This document shows positions 19,492 to 27,555 of a stretch of 64,000 bases of DNA, piece by piece. The position numbers and the translations under genes are program-made. This stretch comes from Chitinophaga sp. GbtcB8. GTDB lineage: Bacteria; Bacteroidota; Bacteroidia; Chitinophagales; Chitinophagaceae. Below the pieces are notes generated by a model that was not told the origin of the DNA, ran no database searches, and saw nothing but the letters and a program-made list of their open reading frames with translations. Where the stretch lies: the NCBI RefSeq assembly GCF_019091455.1, contig NZ_JAGXJN010000005.1:1-64000 (forward strand), given 5' to 3'. Numbering within the stretch: the first letter of the stretch is position 1; every line of letters begins with the position of its first letter.

Positions 19492-19768
19492 AGGTAGCTG
19501 TCTAAAATATTGCGGTATTTTTGGGCGCTTCAAAGGGATATGGTGCAAAGGAGAAAGCAATAATATGACGCCTGTTGCCACAGGCTATTTCATAGGACAG
19601 TCATGATATTACCTATTTGCTTTTTTTCTGATGTGGCAAAAATAGAATACAGATGCACACTAAAACATAGCTATCCCCTACAATGCTTGTAGTAATTTTA
19701 CTACACGTAAATAGTATTACACATTTGAAAAATATATTATTTTTGCCCATGCATCATTAATTGAGAAA
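19492..19768. promoter_or_regulatory. Divergent intergenic region with an 18-bp palindrome
   Basis: This 277-bp region separates the giant surface-protein gene (minus) from a NarL/LuxR-type response regulator (plus). It contains a perfect inverted repeat, TGTAGTAA-TT-TTACTACA, at 19688-19705, 64-81 bp before the regulator ATG. An AT-rich TATTTTTG, matching the Bacteroidota -7 element TAnnTTTG, lies at about 19737-19744. The palindrome is a candidate operator for the adjacent regulator; this is inference from position. Confidence 0.5.
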
Positions 19769-20410
19769 ATGTTCAATGTCCTTGTCGCCGATGACCACTC
19801 TATTGTCACGTATGGCCTTGCCAAAATTATAGCAACCCTGCCGGAATCTGTTAACGTAACTGCCGTTGAAACGTTTGATGATGCGGTCAATATTCTGTCA
19901 AAACAACCCTTTGACCTCCTCATACTCGATATAAACCTGCCGGGAGGCAACAGCAGCCAGATGCTGCATGCCATAAGATTGCAGCATCCTGATGTGATGG
20001 TTCTTATTTTTTCGGCTTATGATGAGAAAATGTATGCCATCAACTATTTACTGGCCGGCGCGGATGGTTACCTAAGCAAGAATTCATCGGAAGAAGAAAC
20101 AAAACTGGCTATACAAACTCTTTTAAAAAGGGAAAAATACATGAGTGCCGTTACGCGGCAGCAGATGCTGAATAAGTTCAACCAGCACAAGGCACCTGAA
20201 AAGGACCCTTTTGCTGTGCTTTCGATCCGTGAAATTGAAGTTATGAACCTGCTGATCAAAGGTATCCCTCTGCAAAAAACGGCAGAAATGCTGCATATAC
20301 AGGTCTCCACTGTAAGCACTTATAAAACGCGTATTTTTTCAAAACTGGGGGTCAACAGCATTGTAGACCTGCTGGACAAGATCCGGCTGCATAAAGTTCC
20401 TATTCAATAA
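19769..20410 (+). CDS. NarL/LuxR-type response regulator
   Basis: This 213-residue protein has a receiver domain (1-120) with acidic residues in VADDH, the phosphoacceptor Asp54 in LILDINLPGG, a Ser in FSAYDE and the Lys in YLSKN. A C-terminal LuxR helix-turn-helix follows (about 145-205, LSIREIEVMNLLIKGIPLQK and VSTVSTYKTRIFSKLGV). It probably works with the propeller histidine kinase encoded convergently next to it; the two genes overlap by 11 bp at their 3' ends. The divergent neighbour is the giant surface-protein gene, whose promoter region carries an 18-bp palindrome, so control of surface-protein expression is a reasonable guess. Confidence 0.9.
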   Translation: MFNVLVADDHSIVTYGLAKIIATLPESVNVTAVETFDDAVNILSKQPFDLLILDINLPGGNSSQMLHAIRLQHPDVMVLIFSAYDEKMYAINYLLAGADGYLSKNSSEEETKLAIQTLLKREKYMSAVTRQQMLNKFNQHKAPEKDPFAVLSIREIEVMNLLIKGIPLQKTAEMLHIQVSTVSTYKTRIFSKLGVNSIVDLLDKIRLHKVPIQ

Positions 20411-23400
20411 CAGTCAACCTAATATTAATAACGGTCCCACTGCCATCATTCGGGTTAACGGTAATACTGCCGTTGATCAGCTGCAGCAGCTCCATTACCA
20501 TCAGCAATCCTATTCCGTCATAGGAAGGTGGTCTTCCTGCTGTAATAGACATCCCGTTCCTGTACTGGTTTATCCATGCTGTCATCTCCGGCGGCATACC
20601 AATGCCGGTGTCAATGAACTGAATATGGATATCTTCCCCATCGCAGGAGGCTTTTAACCGTACATATCCCTTACGGGTATACTTTACGGCATTATCCAGC
20701 AGGTTATGGATCACTATAGCCAGCAGCTGGCGGTTTACCAGCACAAGGGAACGGGGCTGCGTATCATTCACAATACTTACATCCTTTGCTGCGGAAAATC
20801 TGCGGAAAATGTTCACCTTTTCCTCCAGCAGGTAATAGAGGTCCGTTGTCTCCAGTGATGAATCATCACTTGTATATTGTGATTTCATGTAGGAGATCAG
20901 ATTCTCCACCAGGTGGAACATATTATACAGGCTTTCAAAGATAACATTCCGCTCGTCCTCTCCTATTCCCGTTTTGTCGCCGTAACCTTTGCGCAATACC
21001 TGCATCATATATTTCAATGGCGTCTTCAGATCATGGGACATTGCCGCCGTTAACCGCTGCTGGATAAATCCCTGCTTGCGTAACTGCTGTTCAGAGAGCT
21101 GCAGGTTATCCAGCGTTTCCATCAGTTCCTTCGTACGTTCCATTACATGTAACTCCAGTATGCGGTTCTTTCGCTTCATCCTTTCCGCCATCAGGTGGAA
21201 AAAAGCAAACACCAATAACATTGATATTGCAGCTACCAGGATCCGGAACCAGTTTTTTTCATAAAAAGCCTTCTGTATATTGATCACAAAAAGCCTCTCC
21301 GTGATGCCATCAGCGCCAAAACCGGCTATTTTACGTATTCTCAGGTTATATTTTCCTGAGTGAAGAGATGAGAACTCAATAGACCTGTTATCATTTACCT
21401 GTAACCACAACTCGCCGCCATCGGCATCCTCTCTTGTCAGTGAATAATAAAGCCGGAGGTTATTCTGATCTCCAAAATAAGGTGTGCTCAAATACAACCT
21501 AAGATGATGGAAATTACCGGGTAGCGAGATGCTGCTGTCAATGTCTACAGGTTTTGTATCTAATTCAGCTGCGTCAATAAATATTTGCTTGTCTGGCAGC
21601 TGCTGCCGTATGGTTCCGGGCGAGAAATATACCAGCCCGTCCAGCGAAGGGAGGGAAATGTCGCCGTTTGGTAGCTTTAATGCGCATGGCTGGCATCCAC
21701 CGTTAAATTCATTAGTATTGAAACCCTGCTCCATTCCATAATAAAGATAGAACAGGTCTTTCCTTTCCCCTTTTTCATACGCTATAACATCCTTGTAGCT
21801 CAACTGGAAAAGCCCTTTATTGGTAGTAACCCACAGGAATCCCTTTTCGTCCGCAATCACGCAGTGGGCAGTGGCCAGGTATTTTTTGGGGTCCAGCGGC
21901 AGATTGGTAAGCCGGCCGTTCCTGTACAGGAAGACGCCATTGGTGTAAGTAGTGATCCACAGCTCGCCCTTTGCCGGCATATAAAGGCTTCTTATGTAAA
22001 GATGCTCCAAACCCGGTATGGTATCAACCCGGCGGGAAAGCAGGTGAATACGGTACAGGCCTTTTCCCGTGCCGGTCCACAGCGTCTGCCCGTCGTCCAG
22101 AATATAACTGGCATCTTTCACATCTGGCAGGAAGGGCTGGATCTGCGGGTGCGGATCAGCTGTTTCAAGGAAATATAAGCTGCTATTCCTGGCTCCTATC
22201 CATAGCCGGCCGGTTTTATCTGCATATAAAACGGTTATTTCATCATCCATTGATCCGCTCCATAATATTTTCGTAAGGTCCCGGTTAAGCTTGGTGAGCC
22301 GGTGATAACTTTTATACCAATAGTTACCGTTGATGTCCTGTGTTATGCTATACTTGTCGTTTGTCCATATCGAATCCGGCAGCGGAACCCTGCCGATCTT
22401 ACCTCCCCGGTTAAATACGTTCCCTCCCGGCGTTACAATGTTATCTGTACGGAATATGGCCTGAGCGTAATAGACATCATTTTGCGTTTCTTCCGTTTTA
22501 AAGATCCGGAACTGTTTGGGCGTGCATATAAACAGCCCTTTGGTATGGCTGCCCAGGAACACCTTTTGATTAGTACTGTCGTGGTAAATAGAAATAATAG
22601 CTTTGCCGTCAATATCAAATCCTTTCAATATTAATGCGGCCTGGATAACGGACCTGTTTACCAGCCGGATCCTGAAGCAGGAGCCGCCTGTGTAAAGAAA
22701 TTGCTGTTGTGCGGCAAAATTCCAGAAGATCTCCCCCTCATCCTTTGCGGTGGGTGAAAGCGGAAGCGGCGGCAGATCTCCCTCCCATTGCAAAACATGC
22801 GCTCCGTTTCCGTCAAGCAGCACAAACCGGCCGCCCCGATCCAGGTAACAGAGCTCTCCATTCTGCGTAAAGGCTCTCTTTGGATCAATACCGGGGTAGC
22901 ATATACGGTAACGTTCGCGGCCTTTTTCTATATAACGTACTGTATCCTTCGTAATCCTGAAGTAACGGTCCCCATTAACAGGAATCAGGTAATGACTGGC
23001 TTCCAGATCCCGCAGGCCATTGCGAAAGCCCATAACAGGAATAGCTTTTGAAGGATCATTATTGGAGATGTAACCGAAATTACCAGTATGAGGTACTAAC
23101 ACTGCCTTTCCGTTAGAGACGGAGATCTCTTCTTCATTTACTGTTCTAAAAATCGTGTTTTTTCCGCCTGTTCCGGGAAAAGCATACTGTATACGGCTGT
23201 TCTGGAGGCTGAGCTTACTATTGAATGTAGCAAATTGCCGGCCGTCGAATCTTGCAACTCCGTCCTCAGTTGCCGTCCACAGAAAGCCGTATTCATCCGG
23301 GGCAATGAATTTCACACTGTTTTGCGGCAATCCGTCCTGATCTGTGTAATGTTGTATTACATAAGGCCCTTGCTCAGCTCTTGCGGCCAGATCAGCCACT

Positions 23401-23438
23401 GTGACCAAAAGGGAGCAGAGCAATAGAATAATCTTCAT
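20400..23438 (-). CDS. Propeller-domain sensor histidine kinase
   Basis: I start it at the ATG at 23438 (1012 residues), because MKIILLLCSLLVTVADLAARA is a signal peptide; an upstream start would add 13 residues in front of it. The long periplasmic part (about 25-720) has two-component-regulator propeller repeats (for example IQHYTDQDGLPQNSVKFI, ADKTGRLWIGARNSSLYFL and ADEKGFLWVTTNKGLFQLS) and ends in a Y_Y_Y-like beta domain (SLHSGKYNLRIRKIAG). One transmembrane helix lies at about 728-750. The kinase core has the HisKA His in AMSHDLKTPLK (about residue 798) and an HATPase domain with LLDNAVKYT and DTGIGM. No receiver or AraC domain is attached, so it is not a hybrid; the convergent LuxR-type regulator is the probable partner. 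Confidence 0.88.
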   Translation of the reverse strand: MKIILLLCSLLVTVADLAARAEQGPYVIQHYTDQDGLPQNSVKFIAPDEYGFLWTATEDGVARFDGRQFATFNSKLSLQNSRIQYAFPGTGGKNTIFRTVNEEEISVSNGKAVLVPHTGNFGYISNNDPSKAIPVMGFRNGLRDLEASHYLIPVNGDRYFRITKDTVRYIEKGRERYRICYPGIDPKRAFTQNGELCYLDRGGRFVLLDGNGAHVLQWEGDLPPLPLSPTAKDEGEIFWNFAAQQQFLYTGGSCFRIRLVNRSVIQAALILKGFDIDGKAIISIYHDSTNQKVFLGSHTKGLFICTPKQFRIFKTEETQNDVYYAQAIFRTDNIVTPGGNVFNRGGKIGRVPLPDSIWTNDKYSITQDINGNYWYKSYHRLTKLNRDLTKILWSGSMDDEITVLYADKTGRLWIGARNSSLYFLETADPHPQIQPFLPDVKDASYILDDGQTLWTGTGKGLYRIHLLSRRVDTIPGLEHLYIRSLYMPAKGELWITTYTNGVFLYRNGRLTNLPLDPKKYLATAHCVIADEKGFLWVTTNKGLFQLSYKDVIAYEKGERKDLFYLYYGMEQGFNTNEFNGGCQPCALKLPNGDISLPSLDGLVYFSPGTIRQQLPDKQIFIDAAELDTKPVDIDSSISLPGNFHHLRLYLSTPYFGDQNNLRLYYSLTREDADGGELWLQVNDNRSIEFSSLHSGKYNLRIRKIAGFGADGITERLFVINIQKAFYEKNWFRILVAAISMLLVFAFFHLMAERMKRKNRILELHVMERTKELMETLDNLQLSEQQLRKQGFIQQRLTAAMSHDLKTPLKYMMQVLRKGYGDKTGIGEDERNVIFESLYNMFHLVENLISYMKSQYTSDDSSLETTDLYYLLEEKVNIFRRFSAAKDVSIVNDTQPRSLVLVNRQLLAIVIHNLLDNAVKYTRKGYVRLKASCDGEDIHIQFIDTGIGMPPEMTAWINQYRNGMSITAGRPPSYDGIGLLMVMELLQLINGSITVNPNDGSGTVINIRLTVIE

Positions 23439-23959
23439 TGGAAAGCTAGAACATAATCGAAACGGCGCAAGATACAAAATCAGCCGGTCAATGCAATTAG
23501 TCCGGATGTTTAAATAATTGGATATAGTTTATTTAACTTTTTAATATCTCTTTAGGGAGGAACAGCTTGTATAAACCGCTATGTGTTCATTATCCAGGCT
23601 GACGGTGAGTAATTGCAGTAAATAATTATTCCTTGATGCTGATCACTTGTTGCCAGTGGTTCCTCGTTTTAAAAAGTACCAATTCACCACCAGCCCTGGT
23701 AAGATTTTCTGACGTACGCTGTGCCTGAGGTGAATGATGTTGAAAATACATCCGTGGTAGTTATAACCAAACGAATATATCAAAATTCATAAATACATTG
23801 ATTATCCATTATATATCTATTCAGACAAGAGTAAAGAGATCAGAGTTACCATATTGAAAAAAGAAAAAATTGTGCTAAATTGGAATACTTGTGAATGTTC
23901 AACAGATCGTTAAGGCCCCCTCAAGCATCAATCATTTTTCACCCTCAAACCATTTTTCT
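23439..23959. other. About 520-bp intergenic region; no clear gene
   Basis: The stretch is AT-rich at both ends. It should contain the promoter of the minus-strand kinase and of the plus-strand lipase gene. A minus-strand open frame of 41 codons (23751 to 23626; ATG start, reading MYFQHHSPQAQRTSENL in its first half and ending QQVISIKE) occupies the more GC-balanced middle. I do not recognise it, and it may be chance. No strong terminator hairpin was seen. Confidence 0.4.
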
Positions 23960-24922
23960 ATGGAATCCCAAGTCAAATCTTTATCCGTTTCCCTGTCAGA
24001 GGCCGTTCAGTACGCCAAATTAGTTAACCTGGCAGACATTATTTACAAACAGGCAGTAAAGGAGAATGATACGTCAACACAACTTAATCCTTCACTAAAG
24101 GCGTATCAAAATATCTGTAACAACAAGGACTACCAGGCGCTGGTGGACAAGGACTTTATGACAAACTACAATGTATTGTACAATGTTCAGATGAATGACA
24201 TTATTTTCCCCGGAAAATTTGACCTCGTCTATTACGGGTTTATAGCACAGCATAACAGCACCCGGGACTACGTGATCGCCATCCGCGGTACAGAAAACGA
24301 GTTTGAAGTCATTGCAGATGCTTTTTTTGTTCCCACTCCCTTTAAGGAGTTTAACAATAAAGGGTTGGTTCCATCCGGCTTTTACGATCTTTATGAATCA
24401 GGTCTGATCGTGTCACCGCAAGATGCCACTACGCAGATTGTGCCCCTCCTGTTAAAGATTGTTGCAGCCGATCCGGCACTTATGATGCCGGATGCCGCAA
24501 ATGTGCGGACAGTGGTTGCCGGTCATAGCCTGGGAGCCACGCTGGCAACCTATTATGCCGCCGCTGCCTCCACCGGCCTAGGTAAAGGTCTGGATCTTAG
24601 CGTGTATACTTACGCGTCTCCGATGACTGGCGATGCCACCTTTGCCGATACGTACAACAACAGCGTAGCTGACAACTGCCGGATATATAATGTGCCGGAT
24701 GTTGTTCCAAAAGTTCCGCAGTACTTCGAAAACAAGGTTAATATCTACACCCAAGTAGCCGGGGGCTACAAGATCGATTCAACCCAGTACCCGCTAGTAA
24801 ACCCCGGCGCCCCGTGCGCACACCAGCTGCCGGTTTACCAGTATGTACTTGATAGACTTAATGGAACCGATGACCCAGACATCCTGAACTTCGGAGATGG
24901 TGGCTGTAGAGTAAAAAGCTAA
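23960..24922 (+). CDS. Lipase class 3 family alpha/beta hydrolase
   Basis: This 320-residue protein has the class 3 lipase arrangement. An early strand and oxyanion region (YVIAIRGTENEFE) precedes the nucleophile elbow VVAGHSLGATLATYYAAA (Ser in GHSLG, about residue 195), a candidate acid Asp in YNVPDVVPKVP, and a candidate His in CAHQLPVYQYV near the C-terminus. There is no obvious signal peptide. I chose the ATG at 23960 (MESQVKSLSVS); an in-frame GTG at 23891 could add 23 residues, but they look unstructured. The substrate is unknown; triacylglycerol or other ester hydrolysis is typical. It stands alone, followed by a terminator at 25092. Confidence 0.8.
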   Translation: MESQVKSLSVSLSEAVQYAKLVNLADIIYKQAVKENDTSTQLNPSLKAYQNICNNKDYQALVDKDFMTNYNVLYNVQMNDIIFPGKFDLVYYGFIAQHNSTRDYVIAIRGTENEFEVIADAFFVPTPFKEFNNKGLVPSGFYDLYESGLIVSPQDATTQIVPLLLKIVAADPALMMPDAANVRTVVAGHSLGATLATYYAAAASTGLGKGLDLSVYTYASPMTGDATFADTYNNSVADNCRIYNVPDVVPKVPQYFENKVNIYTQVAGGYKIDSTQYPLVNPGAPCAHQLPVYQYVLDRLNGTDDPDILNFGDGGCRVKS

Positions 24923-25091
24923 AAAAGCGGACCCATGACGGAATGACCGGGGCCGTTATTCCGATGCAAACCTTTTTTTGGTGCAGGTTTCAGCGAAAAG
25001 ATCAAAATGGGCAGGAGCAGATTCTTTGCTTTTGGATCTTCATTGCCCGTTATGATTTTGCCACTACCTTAAGTGACTTGTTTAAAAACAC

Positions 25092-25128
25092 AGCGGATCG
25101 CTAGGAATGGCGATCCGCTTTTATCTTT
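25092..25128 (+). terminator. Intrinsic terminator
   Basis: A perfect 10-bp stem, AGCGGATCGC (25092-25101) with GCGATCCGCT (25110-25119), has an 8-nt loop and is followed by TTTATCTTTT. It lies 170 bp after the lipase gene, which it probably ends. The remaining intergenic sequence (24923-25091 and 25129-25295) shows no gene. Confidence 0.75.
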
Positions 25129-25295
25129 TGTTACGATTATAATTCTAAAGCGTTTTTCCAGACTGTACCCAATGCGAGCCGTTTTAGCTGAATGGTAACA
25201 AAAAATTCTTAGCAATCAGAAATACAATTCATAATTGTATAAATAACTCCAACACTTCTCCTACCGCCACTTAAACCAAATCCCAATTGTACCTG

Positions 25296-26057
25296 CTATT
25301 TTTCCGATGCTTTCCGGGATATCATCAAAGCAGTACCACAAAAAGCTAAACAGGTCAGGAAACCAATAAAATTTTCACCTTCCTGCCACTGCGGAAAGTT
25401 AATGGCGTAATAAAGGTGTAGCAACAGTAACCAGATAAATAAATTTAACCCAAGCAGCAGCAAAATCAGTTTTACTTTATAGTTAGTAAAAATACTTATC
25501 GCTGACCCTACGAGTGTAACACCGCCCAGGAAAGTCCAGAATTGAGGAAAAGGAATATACTTTGGCACTAAATGGCTGACTCCTTCCAAACTAATGAAAT
25601 GGCCAATGCCGAAATTGAATAACATGATTGCAAATAAGTACTTACCCAAAGAGCCTGTTCTGGCAACCAGTTCCATTAAGCTATGTCCCGGTTTTGGTGG
25701 ATTAATCGTTGAGACTACCAGGAATCCCCCGGACAATGCTAAAATCTTATTCAGATTCACCCAATAATCACTAAGAGAACCTGTTGATAAAACCCTGGGC
25801 AAATGCCCAAACAGGAACAGTAAAAAAAACAGGATCCCCATTAACAGTGAGAGGTTATTATACTTTTTACCAATGGCAATTAAAACTCCTGCACCAATTA
25901 GCAACACACCTATCAAATAAGCGATAACAGATAAATTCAAACCTGTCAATCCAGGTATTATAATTGGCCTGATTCCCGGATAAAAAAAATGTAGCACTCC
26001 TATGCCTGCTATTCCAATTGCAAAAAATATGCGGCCTACGGTCATCCATATATTCAT
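25296..26057 (-). CDS. DoxX-like polytopic membrane protein
   Basis: This 253-residue, very hydrophobic protein has about eight predicted membrane helices in two similar halves; both halves have a Gly-rich helix followed by an HFxxxxG(I/V)-like segment (GVLHFFYPGIRPIIIPG and GIGHFISLEGVSHLVPKYIPFP). This pattern is that of DoxX-like membrane proteins. Their function is poorly defined; some are linked to redox stress or quinone chemistry. I start at the ATG at 26057 (MNIWMTVGRIFF) rather than at a TTG seven codons upstream. Upstream of it lies one copy of a 79-bp element also found upstream of the next minus-strand gene. Confidence 0.65.
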   Translation of the reverse strand: MNIWMTVGRIFFAIGIAGIGVLHFFYPGIRPIIIPGLTGLNLSVIAYLIGVLLIGAGVLIAIGKKYNNLSLLMGILFFLLFLFGHLPRVLSTGSLSDYWVNLNKILALSGGFLVVSTINPPKPGHSLMELVARTGSLGKYLFAIMLFNFGIGHFISLEGVSHLVPKYIPFPQFWTFLGGVTLVGSAISIFTNYKVKLILLLLGLNLFIWLLLLHLYYAINFPQWQEGENFIGFLTCLAFCGTALMISRKASEK

Positions 26058-26083
26058 ATAAGATCTTTTTGTTCTCAATTAAA

Positions 26084-26161
26084 AATGTCATGCAAGTAAA
26101 CTATGGAGCATAATAATTCATTGTCAAAAACTCAGCAAAAGCCCCCAAAACCGGATAAATA
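26084..26161. repeat. Copy 1 of a duplicated 79-bp intergenic element
   Basis: This segment aligns without gaps to 27375-27453, with about 60 of 79 identical bases in my hand alignment. The core TGCAAGTAAA and an 18-bp CAAAAGCCCCCAAAACCG stretch are identical. Both copies sit 25-35 bp upstream of a minus-strand gene start. On the plus strand both can encode a similar peptide start containing SLxKxxQKPPKPxKY. Confidence 0.7.
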
Positions 26162-26205
26162 TGTGCTGGGCGGGATTTTGGGGTTATCAGAGCCTAAAAC
26201 TTCCT

Positions 26206-27300
26206 TCAGCGAAGCTTTGAACGCTGGCCAGGTTGACCTAACCATTTTGCCAGGATACCGAAGTATGACGGAGAATCTGGTGCAAACGCGGTCGCATTGG
26301 AAGGGTCCAGCTCTTTCTCAGGAGCCACGGTGGTTGCCATCTCGTGATTTGCTCCGGCAATAACGGCATAGCTCAGGTTTGTTTTTTTGTCGGCCATTTT
26401 GCTGAGAAGTTCTGCAGAGATCCTGACTGGCACCCAGGGATCATCTGCTCCAAATAATATGAGTACGGGACAACGGACCCGGTTAAGCGTTGTGATTGGA
26501 TCGAGCGCAATCTCCTTCGCCCACTGAGAATGAGCAGGATTGTCCAGCATTGGCGAAATATAGCAATATTTAAACCAGGGTCTTTTAACAGCATCAGCCA
26601 GCATTTGTTCCACAGCGGGCCGATCTCCTCTCCCACGCATAAAATCGTCAACAGCTGTTCGTGTCCTGATTGCTGCCCTGATATCTTCATCGCGGAAACC
26701 TTTAACGCGTAGAATGTTTCCCACCGCAAAATTCATTTGCACATCCGGCGTTGTCAGGGGAGCGGATATAGATATGGCGAAGGCCACCTGCTGTGAGCGG
26801 GATGCGGCGAGCACTGAAAGCCAGCCTCCCTGGCTCAATCCCCAAAAACCGATCTTTTGTGCATTGATCCGCTTGTCAGTGGCAAGCATCCGCAATGCGG
26901 CCAGACCATCATCCGCCAGCGTATTGAAATCCGTACCGGCGCGTTTACCGGACGATTTGCCGCTACCACGCCTGTCATAGATGAACACCGCATAACCCAG
27001 GGCAGGCAGCAGATCTTTTAAATGTTGATAGAGTGGAAGATCCCGTGTCGCTGACGAGGCGGAATGTAGTGCAATAACAGCGGGAAAGGGTTTCGGGCCG
27101 CCCGGCAGGTAAAGCGTGCCAGAAAGATGAACGTCACCGTTCTGAAATTCCCTTTCCTCAGCTACCACGATCGTCGATGCCGGCGCGCTCCAGGCGGGTG
27201 TCATGATTTGCGCAGCTGCCGGCAAACTACTTCCATAAAAGACCAGAACCGCCATCGTTAGCGCCCGCAGAAATTTTGAAGTTGAAGCTGGTTTATCCAT
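26206..27300 (-). CDS. Exported alpha/beta hydrolase (acyl-peptidase/dienelactone hydrolase-like)
   Basis: I start it at the ATG at 27300 (364 residues), which gives a signal peptide of normal length (MDKPASTSKFLRALTMAV to PAAAQ); an ATG 42 bp upstream is possible. The mature protein is a serine hydrolase of the S9/acetyl-xylan-esterase-like type. It has an oxyanion HSASSATR after PAVIALH, the strand-turn FIYDRRGSGKSSG, the nucleophile elbow FWGLSQGGWLSV (Ser near residue 160), a candidate acid in FGADDPWVP and a candidate His in AGANHEMA. Substrate is unknown. No operon partner is evident; the neighbouring DoxX-like gene is downstream on the same strand but separated by about 150 bp that include a duplicated element. 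Confidence 0.8.
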   Translation of the reverse strand: MDKPASTSKFLRALTMAVLVFYGSSLPAAAQIMTPAWSAPASTIVVAEEREFQNGDVHLSGTLYLPGGPKPFPAVIALHSASSATRDLPLYQHLKDLLPALGYAVFIYDRRGSGKSSGKRAGTDFNTLADDGLAALRMLATDKRINAQKIGFWGLSQGGWLSVLAASRSQQVAFAISISAPLTTPDVQMNFAVGNILRVKGFRDEDIRAAIRTRTAVDDFMRGRGDRPAVEQMLADAVKRPWFKYCYISPMLDNPAHSQWAKEIALDPITTLNRVRCPVLILFGADDPWVPVRISAELLSKMADKKTNLSYAVIAGANHEMATTVAPEKELDPSNATAFAPDSPSYFGILAKWLGQPGQRSKLR

Positions 27301-27374
27301 TGTAAATTGTTTAACGTTAACAACCAGATCTAATCCTTTCATGTTATACTTATTTATAATTAAGCCATCATTGA

Positions 27375-27453
27375 AATGTTATGCAAGTAAATGACCGGAC
27401 ATAAAAGCTCATTACCAAAAGCCTGGCAAAAGCCCCCAAAACCGAACAAATAC
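27375..27453. repeat. Copy 2 of a duplicated 79-bp intergenic element
   Basis: This is the partner of the element at 26084-26161, with roughly three-quarters identity. It lies between the divergent starts of the hydrolase gene (minus, 27300 or 27342) and the membrane-anchored HTH-like gene (plus, 27552). It could be a duplicated operator or the start of a small plus-strand gene (see 27391-27555). Confidence 0.7.
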
Positions 27454-27555
27454 CTGCCCTCAGGGAATTTTAGGCAGCTTGATAAGAATGGAGGGTTCAT
27501 TTTATCGGGGCCATTTACATTAACTAAATTTGACCGTATTAAGATTGCTTTATGA
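27391..27555 (+). CDS. Possible 54-residue peptide gene, unrecognised
   Basis: An ATG at 27391 opens 54 codons that end in TGA overlapping the ATG of the next gene by 4 bp (ATGA), a typical sign of coupled genes. The peptide begins MTGHKSSLPKAWQKPPKPNK and continues with basic and hydrophobic residues; there is no signal peptide, and no family that I recognise. A related start (SLSKTQQKPPKPDKY) is encoded at 26103, but there the frame runs into the antisense of the hydrolase gene. Differences between copies include synonymous ones (TTG/TTA, TAT/TAC), which mildly supports coding. It may still be chance. Confidence 0.3.
   Translation: MTGHKSSLPKAWQKPPKPNKYLPSGNFRQLDKNGGFILSGPFTLTKFDRIKIAL

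Noticed and set aside
26103..26363. 86-codon plus-strand frame as a full gene
   Set aside because: Only its first about 20 codons belong to the duplicated element; the rest is antisense to the conserved C-terminal part of the hydrolase gene.
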